Translations under genes and position numbers: made by a program
From: an uncultured Lachnospiraceae bacterium
GTDB taxonomy: Bacteria; Bacillota; Clostridia; Lachnospirales; Lachnospiraceae
DNA length: 32,445 nt
Direction: 5' to 3'
Assembly: GCA_947175175.1 (NCBI GenBank)
Contig: CAMWLV010000029.1
Coordinates: 1 to 32,445, forward strand
Shown: in pieces, positions 8,231 through 16,639 of the stretch
Layout: every line of letters begins with the position of its first letter
Position numbering within the stretch: position 1 is the first letter of the stretch
The notes under the pieces: model-generated
What the model was told of the DNA's origin: nothing
The model's input: the letters and a program-made list of their open reading frames with translations, nothing else
Databases searched by the model: none

Positions 8231-9184
8231 ATGCCGAAACCAAAAAATGATATCGCCGAGTACCGCAGCTACTATCTGCCCTCTGACTTTCCGGTACTTC
8301 TCCTGTCAGGTGAACATTGGAAGATTTCGAATGTCCCCAGCAAGCACCTGCATTTCCACAATTGTCTGGAAATCGGTATGTGTCACTCTGAGAGCGGATA
8401 TATGGAATTTAACGGAAAGGAACGACTCTTTTTTAAGGAGGGGGACATCACTTGTATCCCGCGGAATATCCCCCACACGACGTACAGCTCACCGGATACG
8501 CAGAGTCATTGGTCGTATCTGTTCCTGAACACGCAGGAACTATTTAAAAACATGGCGCCTCAGATACGCGGCTTTGACCTGTCACTAAGCGCTTACAAAG
8601 AATACAAGCACATTCTGAGCCGCGATGAGTATCCTCATATCTATGATCTTACCGCGATGATCATCCGTGAGATCGAGGAGCAGCGCCCCCAGTATCAGGC
8701 AAGTGCTATGGGGCTTCTACTGTCATTGTGTATCCAGCTTGACCGCATCCAGAGCAAGGGCGGCCTTGAAACCACCCTAACCAGTCAGCCCCCCGAAAAT
8801 GCGATGGTGCTCTCCCCGGTTTTGGATTACATAGAAGACCATTATGCCGAACAGTTTGACATGAATTATCTCGCAGATATCTGCTGCCTGAGCCCGACAC
8901 ATTTCCGTCGGCTGTTTCACTCGATCATAGGAACAAGTCCCCTTGATTTCCTGAACAACACACGCATCACCAAAGCGTGCAACCTGCTGCGCAGCACGGA
9001 ACACTCTATCCTCGACATCTCCGAGATGGTCGGCTTCCGCTCCGTATCCAGCTTCAACCGGCACTTTATGGAAGCTATGCAGACTACACCAAGAGATTAC
9101 AGGAACGAAACACTCCTGGCAAAAGCCAGTCAGGAAAAAATGGCGATCATGGACTATACTGGATGGATGTATCCAGAGAAATAG
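8231..9184 (+). CDS. AraC-family transcriptional regulator
   Basis: A 317-residue regulator. The N-terminal half (about 20-150) has the cupin-like sugar-sensing pattern (HLHFHNCLEIG, then a GDITCIPRNIPH-type strand). The C-terminal 100 residues form the double helix-turn-helix of the AraC/XylS family, including the diagnostic second helix region ISEMVGFRSVSSFNRHFMEA and ending in TPRDYR. I choose ATG 8231 because it has GGAGG nine bases upstream; an earlier in-frame ATG at 8129 has no such site and its extra 34 residues are not family-like. Divergent orientation next to the importer operon makes it the probable local activator of the glycan genes. Its stop lies one base from the stop of the convergent exporter gene. 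Confidence 0.92.
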   Translation: MPKPKNDIAEYRSYYLPSDFPVLLLSGEHWKISNVPSKHLHFHNCLEIGMCHSESGYMEFNGKERLFFKEGDITCIPRNIPHTTYSSPDTQSHWSYLFLNTQELFKNMAPQIRGFDLSLSAYKEYKHILSRDEYPHIYDLTAMIIREIEEQRPQYQASAMGLLLSLCIQLDRIQSKGGLETTLTSQPPENAMVLSPVLDYIEDHYAEQFDMNYLADICCLSPTHFRRLFHSIIGTSPLDFLNNTRITKACNLLRSTEHSILDISEMVGFRSVSSFNRHFMEAMQTTPRDYRNETLLAKASQEKMAIMDYTGWMYPEK

Positions 9185-9185
9185 T

Positions 9186-11009
9186 TTATGCATAATACTG
9201 CGCCTGAGCATCCCACAGTTCCTTGTAAAGTCCCTCCTGCTGTTCCAGCTCCTCATGCCGTCCGCGCTGCACCACCCTGCCCCTGTCAAATACAAGGATA
9301 TCCTCACAGAAACGGCAGGAGGCTAGACGGTGGGAAATATAGATCGAAGTCTTGTTTCCCACCATTTTGTCAAAGCCCGCATACACCTCACACTCGGATT
9401 CCGGGTCGAGCGCAGCGGTCGGCTCATCCATGATGACAAACGGTGCGTCTTTGTAGATGGCGCGTGCAATCGCAATCTTCTGCTTCTCACCGCCGGAGAA
9501 GGTCACGCCGTTTTCCTCAAACTCTTTCCCGATACTGGTGTTGAGTCCATCCGGCAGAGCGCGATACCGCTCTCCCACCCCGGCTCTGTCCAGTGCATCG
9601 ACTGCGCGCTCTTTGTCTACCATGGAGCCTGCTGCCACATTCTCGCCCAGCGGAAATGCAAATACCTGGAAATCCTGAAATACCACAGCAAACAGATCAC
9701 AGTACTCCGCATAATCGTACTTGCGGATATCGATACCGTTCACCTTGATACAGCCCTCTGTCACATCATACAGACGGCAGAGAAGCTTGATGAATGTCGT
9801 CTTTCCAGAACCATTTCTGCCCACGATCGCCATCTTCTCCCCAATTTCAAACTTGAGATTCAAGTCCTGTATCACATAAGTATCACTTCCCGGATATTTG
9901 AAGGACACATGGTCAAACTCCACTGAAAAACGGTTGTCGCGGCGTTTTTCCATCGGAATACAGCCTTCATGCTTTCTCTGCGGCAGTGCCATATATGTCA
10001 TATAATCCTCGGCAAACACAGCATTTCCGCCAAGCCAGCTCATCACATACACTAGCTTTCCCATTGCCTCCGTAAATTTCAGAATACTCGCCGCATATGT
10101 TACGACACCGCCGACACTGATCATTCCCGCACAGGCAAGAAGCCCCGCAAACGCATACACCAGAAATCCAGTCATTGCAGAAATTGACTGCTGTGAGAAA
10201 ATATTCAATGTGACAAAGTGTGCCATCTTATCCGTTGTCACCTTGATGCCAGAGGTCAGCTCATCAAACTCCCTTTCATACAACCGCTGCTGTTTGCAGA
10301 TACGCAAGTCTTTCTGCCTCTCGCATCCAGATAAGATGTCCATATAATACTTGCTTCTCGCCTCACAGCCAGCCATCTCTTTTCTGGCATCTGCTTCCTT
10401 TCCATTATAATACTTTCCCAGCCTGAACTCGACAAAGACAAGCAGCAGCACCAGCAACAGCAACAGTACTGACATCATCCAGGAACCTATAAAGCCCTCC
10501 GAAACGGAGTGACTGCTGCGGACAAACATAGGCACTACTACAAAAATTGCCATAAGTACTGTAATTGCAGCTGTGAGAATCCTGTTCAGACAGCTAAGTA
10601 CCCTCGCCGCAAGACTCCAGCCGCCAAGTCTCTCGATTTTCTGGCGCATCTCATGGACAGTGGAATCCTCAAGGTACTCATAATCCATTTTCATACTCTT
10701 TTTGTTCAGGGGTTCTGCCTGAATTTCCTGCATATATTCAAGCTTTCTGTTAAAGAACATGACCAGAACTCCCTCCGCTGCAGCCATCAGAAAGATTCCA
10801 CCGACCCCGACTGCTACAAAGTGCAAAAGCTCTGTAAAATCCGCGCCTGCGTATGCAGCGTCGACCAGCATTCCGGTCAGGATTACCGCGATAAAAGGGC
10901 GAATTGCGGTAGCAATGGACAATCCTACAAGACTAATCAGCACGTCCTTATGATTTTCGGATAGATTTCCCAGCAGGGCAAATATTTTTTTCCAGTCCTT
11001 TCTACTCAT
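9186..11009 (-). CDS. ABC exporter, fused membrane and ATPase domains (second of pair)
   Basis: A half-transporter of about 607 residues: roughly 300 residues with about six membrane spans, then a nucleotide-binding domain. Visible motifs are Walker A GRNGSGKTT, signature FSGGEKQK, Walker B FVIMDEPTAALDP with its catalytic Glu, and the H-loop in YISHRLAS. I prefer ATG 11009 (MSRKDWKK), whose start overlaps the end of the upstream exporter gene in ATGAGTAG, giving translational coupling; an alternative start at 11054 would add 15 residues. The two half-transporters most likely form a heterodimer. The substrate is unknown; peptide, lipid or drug are all possible for this type. Confidence 0.87.
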   Translation of the reverse strand: MSRKDWKKIFALLGNLSENHKDVLISLVGLSIATAIRPFIAVILTGMLVDAAYAGADFTELLHFVAVGVGGIFLMAAAEGVLVMFFNRKLEYMQEIQAEPLNKKSMKMDYEYLEDSTVHEMRQKIERLGGWSLAARVLSCLNRILTAAITVLMAIFVVVPMFVRSSHSVSEGFIGSWMMSVLLLLLVLLLVFVEFRLGKYYNGKEADARKEMAGCEARSKYYMDILSGCERQKDLRICKQQRLYEREFDELTSGIKVTTDKMAHFVTLNIFSQQSISAMTGFLVYAFAGLLACAGMISVGGVVTYAASILKFTEAMGKLVYVMSWLGGNAVFAEDYMTYMALPQRKHEGCIPMEKRRDNRFSVEFDHVSFKYPGSDTYVIQDLNLKFEIGEKMAIVGRNGSGKTTFIKLLCRLYDVTEGCIKVNGIDIRKYDYAEYCDLFAVVFQDFQVFAFPLGENVAAGSMVDKERAVDALDRAGVGERYRALPDGLNTSIGKEFEENGVTFSGGEKQKIAIARAIYKDAPFVIMDEPTAALDPESECEVYAGFDKMVGNKTSIYISHRLASCRFCEDILVFDRGRVVQRGRHEELEQQEGLYKELWDAQAQYYA

Positions 11010-12918
11010 CAAACACACCTCTCTTCTTTGCCATATCCGATTGATATGCATCATCCATCAGCTCACTCTTTCGTTTCCTCTCACTCTCTTCTCTGTAATA
11101 CTGGCTCTGTACTTCAAACAGCTCTGCATAACGGGTATTGCCAGCAAGTAAACTCTCATGCGTTCCCTCCTCAATAATCTCGCCATGCTCCAAAAGCAAA
11201 ATGCGGTCACAAAACCTCGTGCTGGACAATCGATGGGAAATATAGACACTTGTCTTGTTCTCCATGGATTTTCCATAGTTTAAGTAAAGTTCGTTCTCCG
11301 CAATCGGGTCAAGCGCTGCTGTCGGCTCGTCCAAGATCACTAATGGTGTATTTAAATACAAGGTTCTCGCAAAAAGAAGTCTCTGCTTTTCGCCGCCGGA
11401 AAAATCTATTGCGTTTTTATTGATTTCCCTGACTAATGCCGTCGCACCCTTGTCTGAGAGTCTTTCATAAACAGTTTCGAAATTAGACAGTTTTAATGCG
11501 TTTTGCAGCCGCTCCCTGTCGATATCCTCCGCATTCTGCCCTGTCAGATTCTCGTCAAGCGACAATGCAAGCATCGTGGAATCCTGAAACAGCACCGATA
11601 CCAGACTGTAGTACTCTTCCCTGTTAAACTGTTTTATTGGAATATCGTTTAACAAGATTTCGCCCTCCGTCGGGTGATAAAAACCGCACATCAGTTTGAC
11701 AAATGTCGTCTTTCCGGCACCGTTTAATCCGATCAGTGCAATCTTTTCACCAGGTTTGATCACTACATTGATATTTTTTAAAGTAGGCTTTTCACTACCT
11801 GGATAGGTGAATGATACATTGCGAAATTCCACTTTGACCGGATTCTTTCGAAGCTGTTCCATTCTTTCCTCGCCAATGCCCTCCCCGCGGTTCCAGCTGT
11901 CCTCCACCTCCAGAAATTCCCTGAGATAGCTGATGGAAGCACTGGTGTTGTTGAAGTTCATCACCTGGCGCAGTGTCCCCTCAAAATAGAGGGAAAAACC
12001 ACTCACAAGACCGACATAAAACACAAACTCTGCCGCTGTGATCTCACTGCCTGCAAGCATATGCGCCAAAATCCCAAATGCCGCCCCGTCCATGACCAGC
12101 TGCAAAAAAGCATGCGACAAATTGCGGAACAGATACCAGTCATGGATAATACCATATATCCTTCCCATCTCCCGCAGGGAAGCGTCGTATTTTTCCAGAA
12201 ACCAGTCGATCAAATGATAGATGCGGATATCCTTTCCCGCTGCGCTGTCCGTCGCCTGTGCTGTGATGTACCCCTCTTTTCTTGCAGAGAGCTGAAGGGC
12301 CTCGTAATACTGGGCGTGCTTTTTCCTCGCGATCGACAAAAGCCACAGACTGATCACAACAGAAGCTGCTGTGATCAGCATCAAAAGTACACTTCTCTGT
12401 ATCAACAGGATTCCATAGATTATGACTCCTGACATCTGCGACAGGAAAAGGGGCAGCGCCACTACTGCGTTTGCCACACCCTGCCCGAAACGCGCCACAC
12501 GCCATGCATTCCCGGATACTTTCTGAAATTCTTCGTCCTCCAGATAATCATAGTCCACGTCCATGATCTTGTGGACAAATTTTTTGGCATAATAGCTGCT
12601 TATAAAGCTTCCCTCAAAATCACAGTATTCAACCATTGCCTCCGAGGCGGTCTTGCAGATCCACATCACTCCACAGATCACAACAAGCTCCAGCATCAAG
12701 GCTGGTATTTGAATCTTCATCGTCAGATCCGACACCAGTCTTGACGGCAGATACGTTCCAAGCAGCGATGCCGCCACATTGGGAATGATCATCAGAATCT
12801 GCGCCCAGAAAAGCTTTTTGTCCCACTCTTTTGCCGACTTCATATTATAAATGAAATTGCTGATCAAACCATATTTTCGTCTCGACTTGTCATCGAAAAC
12901 CTTGGACATGTATAGCAT
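11002..12918 (-). CDS. ABC exporter, fused membrane and ATPase domains (first of pair)
   Basis: A 638-residue half-transporter with an N-terminal membrane domain (about 30-330) and a C-terminal ATPase domain. Motifs: Walker A GLNGAGKTT, signature FSGGEKQR, Walker B LVILDEPTAALDP, H-loop YISHRLSS. Both partners keep the catalytic glutamate, so neither ATP site looks degenerate. A charged tail of about 40 residues (rich in Arg, Lys and Glu) follows the ATPase domain. Start ATG 12918 has GGAGG. Its own promoter with a tandem repeat lies just upstream (12997-13054), and the LytTR regulator/kinase genes lie upstream of that, suggesting regulated export of, or defence against, a peptide-like compound. 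Confidence 0.88.
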   Translation of the reverse strand: MLYMSKVFDDKSRRKYGLISNFIYNMKSAKEWDKKLFWAQILMIIPNVAASLLGTYLPSRLVSDLTMKIQIPALMLELVVICGVMWICKTASEAMVEYCDFEGSFISSYYAKKFVHKIMDVDYDYLEDEEFQKVSGNAWRVARFGQGVANAVVALPLFLSQMSGVIIYGILLIQRSVLLMLITAASVVISLWLLSIARKKHAQYYEALQLSARKEGYITAQATDSAAGKDIRIYHLIDWFLEKYDASLREMGRIYGIIHDWYLFRNLSHAFLQLVMDGAAFGILAHMLAGSEITAAEFVFYVGLVSGFSLYFEGTLRQVMNFNNTSASISYLREFLEVEDSWNRGEGIGEERMEQLRKNPVKVEFRNVSFTYPGSEKPTLKNINVVIKPGEKIALIGLNGAGKTTFVKLMCGFYHPTEGEILLNDIPIKQFNREEYYSLVSVLFQDSTMLALSLDENLTGQNAEDIDRERLQNALKLSNFETVYERLSDKGATALVREINKNAIDFSGGEKQRLLFARTLYLNTPLVILDEPTAALDPIAENELYLNYGKSMENKTSVYISHRLSSTRFCDRILLLEHGEIIEEGTHESLLAGNTRYAELFEVQSQYYREESERKRKSELMDDAYQSDMAKKRGVFDE

Positions 12919-12996
12919 TGTATTGATTCCTCCATTCCTGCCTGCATGATTTCATTATGGATTTAAACACAGACATAAGTTTGATATTACCAGTTT

Positions 12997-13054
12997 ATTA
13001 TATTTTTCTTCAAAAAAATGATTTCTGCACGAATGGTGTTGTATTTTGCATAAA
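12997..13054 (-). promoter_or_regulatory. Exporter promoter with candidate LytTR-binding direct repeat
   Basis: On the minus strand a TATAAT (-10) lies at 12997-13002, and the expected -35 position (13020-13025) has no consensus. Immediately upstream are two similar elements, TTTATGCA (13047-13054) and TTCGTGCA (13026-13033), in direct orientation and 21 bp apart, two helical turns. Two 9-bp direct repeats with a 12-13 bp gap abutting a poor -35 is the architecture used by LytTR activators such as AgrA. The LytTR regulator encoded at 13835-14548 is the obvious candidate. Binding is inference. Confidence 0.5.
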
Positions 13055-13063
13055 CGGTAATCT

Positions 13064-13088
13064 AAAAAAACTCCCCTTATGAGAGAGT
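13064..13088 (-). terminator. Terminator after the histidine kinase gene
   Basis: On the minus strand ACTCTC-tcataa-GGGAGT (including one G-T pair) is followed by a run of seven T. It lies just past the stop of the kinase gene at 13104, separating the two-component genes from the exporter pair. Confidence 0.72.
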
Positions 13089-13103
13089 CTTTCGTTCATT
13101 ATG

Positions 13104-13829
13104 TTATGATTCAACCAGCGGCAGCATCACTTCCGTCGCAAATACTCCATCCTCGGTTCTCCGGTTTAAATATCCACCATGCTTTGCCACGATATCATCA
13201 ATCCGCAGCAGACCAAAACCATGATTTCCCTGCTTGTCAGAGAGAATATGGTTTCCTTTCCGCTTCGCTGTACCATTCATGGAATTTGTGACCGAGATAT
13301 ACAGCTGTCCCTTGAGCACATCAATGTAAATGCGGATAAAACGATCCTCCTTTGGCACCTTCGCGCACGCCTCCATCGCATTGTCCATGAGATTCCCGAT
13401 CAGCACGGATAAGTCAATATCTGAGATCGATATTTCCTTGGGCACCATGGCAGTGGCATCCACGTTGATATCCCGTTCTTGTATCATCGTCAGTTTGCTG
13501 TTTAATACAGCATCCACCATCACATTCCCTGTCCGCAGCACAGTATCCACCTTCGTTAAGTCTTCTGCCAGAAGTTCCAGATACCTTGCTGCCTCCTCAT
13601 ACTGTGCCACACTCAGATACGCCATCAAGGTCTGTATGTGATTGTGATAGTCATGCCGCCAGCCCCGCATCCTTCGGTACATTGTCTCCACCTCATCATA
13701 ATGCCTGTTCACCAGCTCATTCTGAAAACGCGAAATCATGCGGTTTACATATCTGGGCATCGCAAAAATCCACAGCATATAATTGATAAAAATAAATACA
13801 GCTAGTATTCCTATGATTTGCCAAGTCAT
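13104..13829 (-). CDS. GHKL-type sensor histidine kinase with a single membrane span
   Basis: A 241-residue kinase of the AgrC-like class. Residues about 4-23 form the only hydrophobic span. The dimerization segment carries RGWRHDYHNH, with the probable phospho-accepting His near residue 59. The ATPase part has the N-box NLMDNAMEAC, a G-box in NHGFGLLRI and a C-terminal LNRRTEDGVFATEVMLP strand. AgrC-type kinases normally have five to seven spans as the ligand sensor, so this protein is short: it either senses through another membrane protein or is a trimmed derivative. It begins five bases after the regulator gene and follows a GAGG site, so the two are co-expressed. Confidence 0.85.
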   Translation of the reverse strand: MTWQIIGILAVFIFINYMLWIFAMPRYVNRMISRFQNELVNRHYDEVETMYRRMRGWRHDYHNHIQTLMAYLSVAQYEEAARYLELLAEDLTKVDTVLRTGNVMVDAVLNSKLTMIQERDINVDATAMVPKEISISDIDLSVLIGNLMDNAMEACAKVPKEDRFIRIYIDVLKGQLYISVTNSMNGTAKRKGNHILSDKQGNHGFGLLRIDDIVAKHGGYLNRRTEDGVFATEVMLPLVES

Positions 13830-13834
13830 TTTTG

Positions 13835-14548
13835 TTATCCTCTATATAGATTAATAAAAACCTGGTTGACCTCCTTTTCCGCACTCCGGCTCACCGGAAT
13901 CCTGCGCTTGTCATCCAGTACCAGCTCTGGTTTTACGATCGCGGAGACATGCTGTATGTTCACAATATAGGATCGATGGCAGCGAACAAACTCCTGTCTG
14001 CTGCACAACTGTATTACCATCTCACTAATCGAAGAACACAGAATATGCGACTCATCCTCCGTGTACAAAATGCATTGATGCGCCCTCGCCTCGATATACC
14101 ATATCTTTGACACAGGCAGCGAAAGTGGCCCCTGTTCTGTGCGGAACAACAGTTTTTCCTCCTGACCTTTCTTCATTCTGAGCTTATTGAACTTGTCGAG
14201 TACCTCGAACAGTTTTTCTTTTCGGAGCGGTTTCAGCAGGTAATGCAGTGCAGCAACCTCAAACCCCTGTGCCATATAGCTGTCGTATCCTGTGACGAAG
14301 AGAATCGGAATCTCATCATCTTTCTTGCGGATATCCGCAGCGAGTTCCATGCCGTTCAGCTGACCCATTTCAATATCAAAGATCAGCAAATCATACTCCC
14401 TGTCATCCTCCCACGCAAACCAGAAATTTTCCCCGCTGGTAAACAGTCTTGTCTCTAATGGCACTTTACTGCCCTGCGCCCACTCTTCCACGTACTTCTG
14501 CAGCAACAGACGCTGTACTTCCTCGTCATCACAAATTGCAATTCTCAT
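13835..14548 (-). CDS. LytTR-family response regulator
   Basis: A 237-residue regulator. The receiver domain (1-120) has acidic residues DDE at 7-9, the phospho-acceptor Asp in LLIFDIEMG near 57, and the conserved Lys in LLKPL. The C-terminal LytTR domain (about 135-235) shows its usual pattern: IWYIEA..., FVRCHRSYIVNIQHV and a final basic stretch with RIPVSRS. Proteins of this type bind direct repeats upstream of weak promoters. Start ATG 14548 has GAGGG and lies seven bases after the MATE gene stop; the kinase gene follows immediately. The likely target is the exporter promoter at 12997-13054. Confidence 0.9.
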   Translation of the reverse strand: MRIAICDDEEVQRLLLQKYVEEWAQGSKVPLETRLFTSGENFWFAWEDDREYDLLIFDIEMGQLNGMELAADIRKKDDEIPILFVTGYDSYMAQGFEVAALHYLLKPLRKEKLFEVLDKFNKLRMKKGQEEKLLFRTEQGPLSLPVSKIWYIEARAHQCILYTEDESHILCSSISEMVIQLCSRQEFVRCHRSYIVNIQHVSAIVKPELVLDDKRRIPVSRSAEKEVNQVFINLYRG

Positions 14549-14555
14549 TTTTCCC

Positions 14556-15920
14556 TCACCACGAACTTTTTAACCATTTTCCACTCAGAAAACGCGCTGC
14601 AAAGATAACCGCTCTGACGCTCCAGTCAGCAAACATGCCTATCCACACTGCCATCGGTCCGAAATGATATACCCTGACAAGGAAAATGCACAGCGCAACC
14701 CTGCAGCACCACATCGTTACCGTGGAAACGATCATCGAAAACTGAACGTCTCCCGCTGCCCTCAAACCGTATGAAATCACAAACGCCCCCGTCCACACAA
14801 GCGGCTTTACAACTGTGATTGCCGCGACCATTCCAAAACACATAGCCGCCGCCTCAGACTCCATACCTGCAAGCCATGTGACTGGCTTCGTAATCGCAAA
14901 CACCACAAGACAAGATGCAAGGATTCCTGCCCATGCAATACCTGTCAGTTTCACAATATAATATTTCGCTTCCTCTCTCCTGCCAGCCCCGATACACTGC
15001 CCCACTACTGTCATCAGCCCAATGCCGACACCGACGCCGAACACACCGTTGAGACTTTCCAATATATTAGTCATCGCCTGCGCCGCGATCGCCACCGTTC
15101 CCATCGTTGAGACAGTTGACTGAATCGCCAGTTTTCCAAACTGGAACATACCGTTCTCGATACCCGACGGGATCCCAATCGCCATTATTTTCCAGATCAA
15201 GGGCATATCTGGTCTGATCCTGAGGTAATCCTTTACCACAATCACCTGCCTTGGTATTCTGAGGTAATAGAAGATAACAGCCATGGAAAATATCCTTGAT
15301 ATCAGTGTAGCGAGCGCCGCTCCCGCCACACTCCAATGAAACATATAGATAAATACCGCATTTCCCATGATATTCAGAATATTGGAAATCACTGACACCT
15401 TCATCGGAAATTTGGAATTTCCCCCAGCACGGAACAGTGCCGCGCCCACACTAAAAAGCGCCAGAAAGGGATAGGAAACCACTGTGATGAGAAAATACAC
15501 CAGACAGCCGCTCATCACCTGCTCATCCACTTCTCCAAAGATAAAACGCAGCATCCTCTCCCTTCCCATCAGGCAGATCACCATAACGCCCACCGCAATA
15601 ACCGTCACTGTGAGAACGACCTGCCTCGCCGCCTTATTGCTCTCCTTCTCGTCTCCACTGCCGAGATACTGCGAGCATATGATCGCTGCTCCAGCCGCCA
15701 TTGCAGAAAACACCTGGATAATGAGATTATTGAAGGAGTCCACCAGCGATACAGCCGATATCGCTTCACTCCCGACCGTCGACACCATCATCGTATCGAC
15801 CATGCCCATAAAGGAATTGAGCAGCTGCTCCACGATAATTGGAACGAGCAGTAAAAATAACGCACGATTGTCAAACAAAATACTGTTCCAGTCTATTTTC
15901 TGTTTATCATATAGTTTCAT
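14556..15920 (-). CDS. MATE-family multidrug/organic cation efflux transporter
   Basis: A 454-residue membrane protein with about 12 hydrophobic segments and the two-fold internal repeat of the MATE family. The N-terminal half shows the typical FLLLVPIIVEQLLNSFMGMV start and a VSLVDSFNNLIIQVFSAMAA region, and the second half a GIPSGIENGMFQFGKLA segment. It would exchange drugs or metabolites for Na+ or H+. It is packed between the HAD phosphatase and the LytTR regulator in a leftward run (35 bases downstream of the HAD gene start region, seven bases before the regulator), so it may be co-transcribed with either group. Substrate unknown. Confidence 0.9.
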   Translation of the reverse strand: MKLYDKQKIDWNSILFDNRALFLLLVPIIVEQLLNSFMGMVDTMMVSTVGSEAISAVSLVDSFNNLIIQVFSAMAAGAAIICSQYLGSGDEKESNKAARQVVLTVTVIAVGVMVICLMGRERMLRFIFGEVDEQVMSGCLVYFLITVVSYPFLALFSVGAALFRAGGNSKFPMKVSVISNILNIMGNAVFIYMFHWSVAGAALATLISRIFSMAVIFYYLRIPRQVIVVKDYLRIRPDMPLIWKIMAIGIPSGIENGMFQFGKLAIQSTVSTMGTVAIAAQAMTNILESLNGVFGVGVGIGLMTVVGQCIGAGRREEAKYYIVKLTGIAWAGILASCLVVFAITKPVTWLAGMESEAAAMCFGMVAAITVVKPLVWTGAFVISYGLRAAGDVQFSMIVSTVTMWCCRVALCIFLVRVYHFGPMAVWIGMFADWSVRAVIFAARFLSGKWLKSSW

Positions 15921-15951
15921 CTGTCCGACCTTCTATCCTTACCATTTCCTA

Positions 15952-16617
15952 TCATGCATTCATATTGGATAAAACACCCGTTATTTCCATAGGTTTTTCT
16001 ACAAATACTTTCGCACCGTGCTCTACGAGAAAATCCCTGTCGCGAAATCCCCATAGCACACTGATGCACGGAAGTCCTGCATTCTGCGCCGTTGCAAGGT
16101 CTACATCGGAATCTCCAACATAGATGGCTTCGTCCCTCGTCCTGTTAAGCTCCTTCAACGCGAGAAATACACTATCCGGCTCAGGCTTCCTCTTTAGATG
16201 CTCACGATCCCCGATTGCGACATCCACCTGCGGAAAATATCTGTTATTTAAGTCTTGTACTGCGGAATCGATCTTATTGGAAACGATCGCCATCGCATAA
16301 CCAGCGTTTTTTAATTCCTGCAAAAGCTCTGGTATCCCATCATATGCCCTTGTCGCATCATTACAGTGTTCGCCATAATATTCCTTAAAAATGCCAAACA
16401 CACGCTCAAACTCAGGATTTTCCTCTCCTTGTGGAACTACGCGGATCATCAGATTCCGCACACCGTTTCCCACAAACTGCCTGATCTCACTTAATGTGCG
16501 CTCCGGCATGCCACAAACCCTTAATGCATAATTGACTGCATTCTTTAAATCTTCCAAAGTATCCAGAAGTGTTCCATCCAAGTCAAAAATTACTGTCGTT
16601 ATTTTTCTATTATGCAT
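15952..16617 (-). CDS. HAD-superfamily hydrolase, phosphoglycolate-phosphatase-like
   Basis: A 221-residue cytosolic phosphatase of HAD subfamily IA. Motif I is VIFDLDGTLLDT near the N-terminus with the nucleophilic Asp, motif II is IVSNK, motif III is the Lys in KRKPEPD, and motif IV is VGDSDVDLATAQNAG. A helical cap lies between motifs I and II. Closest named types are Gph and PpaX, but these are hard to separate by sequence, so the substrate is left open. Start ATG 16617 has AGGAG nine bases upstream. It lies 22 bases after larC; a damage-repair role for sugar phosphates is possible but not shown. Confidence 0.88.
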   Translation of the reverse strand: MHNRKITTVIFDLDGTLLDTLEDLKNAVNYALRVCGMPERTLSEIRQFVGNGVRNLMIRVVPQGEENPEFERVFGIFKEYYGEHCNDATRAYDGIPELLQELKNAGYAMAIVSNKIDSAVQDLNNRYFPQVDVAIGDREHLKRKPEPDSVFLALKELNRTRDEAIYVGDSDVDLATAQNAGLPCISVLWGFRDRDFLVEHGAKVFVEKPMEITGVLSNMNA

Positions 16618-16639
16618 TTCTTTTTCTCCTATATTTTAT

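Noticed and set aside
13580-13800. Plus-strand frames antisense to the kinase gene
   Set aside because: Shadow frames of a clear GHKL kinase, without start signals.
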